Shown: one piece after another, positions 63,127 to 64,000 of the stretch
Layout: every line of letters starts with the position of its first letter
How positions within the stretch are numbered: the first letter of the stretch is position 1
NCBI GenBank assembly: GCA_030549495.1
Contig: JAUIRK010000501.1
Coordinates: forward strand, 1-64,000
Length of the DNA stretch: 64,000 nt
Reading direction: 5' to 3'
DNA from: Nectonema munidae
Lineage: Eukaryota > Nematomorpha > Nectonematoida > Nectonematidae
Translations under genes and position numbers: made by a program
The notes under the pieces: generated by a model
Told to the model about the DNA's origin: nothing
What the model saw: only the letters and a program-made list of their open reading frames with translations
The model's database searches: none

Positions 63127-64000
63127 ATATTAGAGTGGTCCATCAAAGCACGGTAAAAAACTTTCAGATAATTTTGATTAGAACCCTGCATTTGGTTTTG
63201 ACACTTAAAAGATTATTTAGGCAGAAATTTGAAAGAAAAATGAGATGTTTTAAAGGTTGCACAAGTCGGTCAAAGTTTCATGGCAATTACATAACTTTGC
63301 GTTTTTGGCATATGTCTAGATGAATACCAACCGCTTTAAGCTGTGATATAGAAAACCCAGTTGAAGAAAGCAATTAAGCGCAAATCTAAGACACAACAAG
63401 CAAATGAACAGCAATTTATTGAAAAATTAAACCAGTTATTTGACATTGCTCATCAAAGTGCTAGCAAATTAATCGAGTTACCAGAAGACCGTCAATTTCT
63501 CAACCTCCAAAGACAAGGTCGCAGAGGATACATGACATGTGTAGATGAAGAATGGACAAAGAAAGAAGAAGAAGAAATGATCAACAGAAAAGAGTCCTTT
63601 GAAAGGCGTAGGTAGAGAGATGGCAAAAGAAAAGTAACGGAACTTTGGGGAAAGCTGCATTAGTGCTGTGATTTCTTGCTCTGATTCAGAAACTACCAGC
63701 CAAGATAACACTCAAGCCAATAAAACCTCCCAAAAAAGATCTGACATTTCTAAATCAAAGACATCTCTAATGTCCAGCAATGTAACAACTGCTTTAGACA
63801 CCTTAAAAGTCACTGACCGTCAAGCTGTCTCCTTACTCGCAAATGCAGTACATTCTCTTGGTCAGAGTGTTGAAGATATGACACTAAGTCGTAGTTCAAT
63901 TCGTCGGGCAAGACTAACAAATAGAAAAAAAATGGCAAATGCCATAAAAGGACGTTACAATGCAGATGGACCATTGACAGTTCATTGGTATGGAAAGTTG
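63127..64000 (+). mobile_element. Transposase-like repetitive gene, left part (cut by the window end)
   Basis: It begins after a TA run with TAGAGTGGTCCATCAAAG, a possible terminal repeat. It encodes FIEKLNQLFDIAHQSASKLI then ELPEDRQFLNLQRQGRRGYM (63361-63615) and later VTDRQAVSLLANAVHSLGQS then LSRSSIRRARLTNRKKMANA and YNADGPLTVHWYGKL up to the edge. I recognise this pattern (E-D-R-x-F-L-x-x-Q-R ... L-T-V-H-W-x-G-K-L) from a multicopy invertebrate protein family that behaves like a transposase, but I cannot name its superfamily. At least one frame break is present. It lies in plus orientation within KARS1 intron 8. Confidence 0.6.

Overview
This is a window of AT-rich nuclear DNA from an invertebrate animal. 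The evidence is two interrupted protein-coding genes with GT-AG introns, tRNA-derived SINEs, several LINE fragments, hAT and piggyBac DNA transposon relics, and extremely long microsatellites. Gene content and repeat style fit an arthropod, perhaps a copepod such as a sea louse, but nothing here proves the species.

Left two thirds (about 3.7-43.6 kb, minus strand): one large gene reads right to left. I placed 18 exons by splice sites and reading phase, 807 codons in all, and it runs off the visible part at its 3' end. The predicted protein is secreted. It has a signal peptide, a mature N-terminus beginning with histidine (an LPMO-like BIM1/X325-type copper domain), two EGF modules, a DOMON domain split by an acidic Ser/Glu/Ala/Pro linker, a second DOMON domain and the start of a SEA-like domain. 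Exon 1 is duplicated: a diverged but splice-compatible copy with its own upstream sequence lies 3.5 kb further upstream (43454-43616). The second EGF exon holds one apparent extra base. Introns carry SINEs, MITEs, a DDE transposase relic, a 1.1-kb perfect ATTC array and a three-level nest of mobile elements (29.4-32.9 kb).

Middle (about 43.7-56.7 kb): intergenic DNA made of decayed transposons. These include a 2.1-kb hAT element with a perfect 8-bp target duplication, a piggyBac transposase relic abutting the 3' end of a second hAT element, a LINE 3' end and SINEs.

Right (56.8 kb to beyond 62.5 kb, plus strand): the 5' and central part of a cytosolic-type lysyl-tRNA synthetase gene (8 exons, 350 codons, from the start codon through class II motif 2). 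Its first intron carries a MITE with palindromic TGACGTCA sites, and a possible stop-containing cassette exon lies between exons 3 and 4. After exon 8 a transposase-like repetitive gene starts at about 63.1 kb and is cut by the window end.

The first 2.1 kb is an almost pure ATG trinucleotide array that also continues past the window edge. The two host genes are divergent (head to head). I saw no CRISPR array, rRNA gene or virus-like element.
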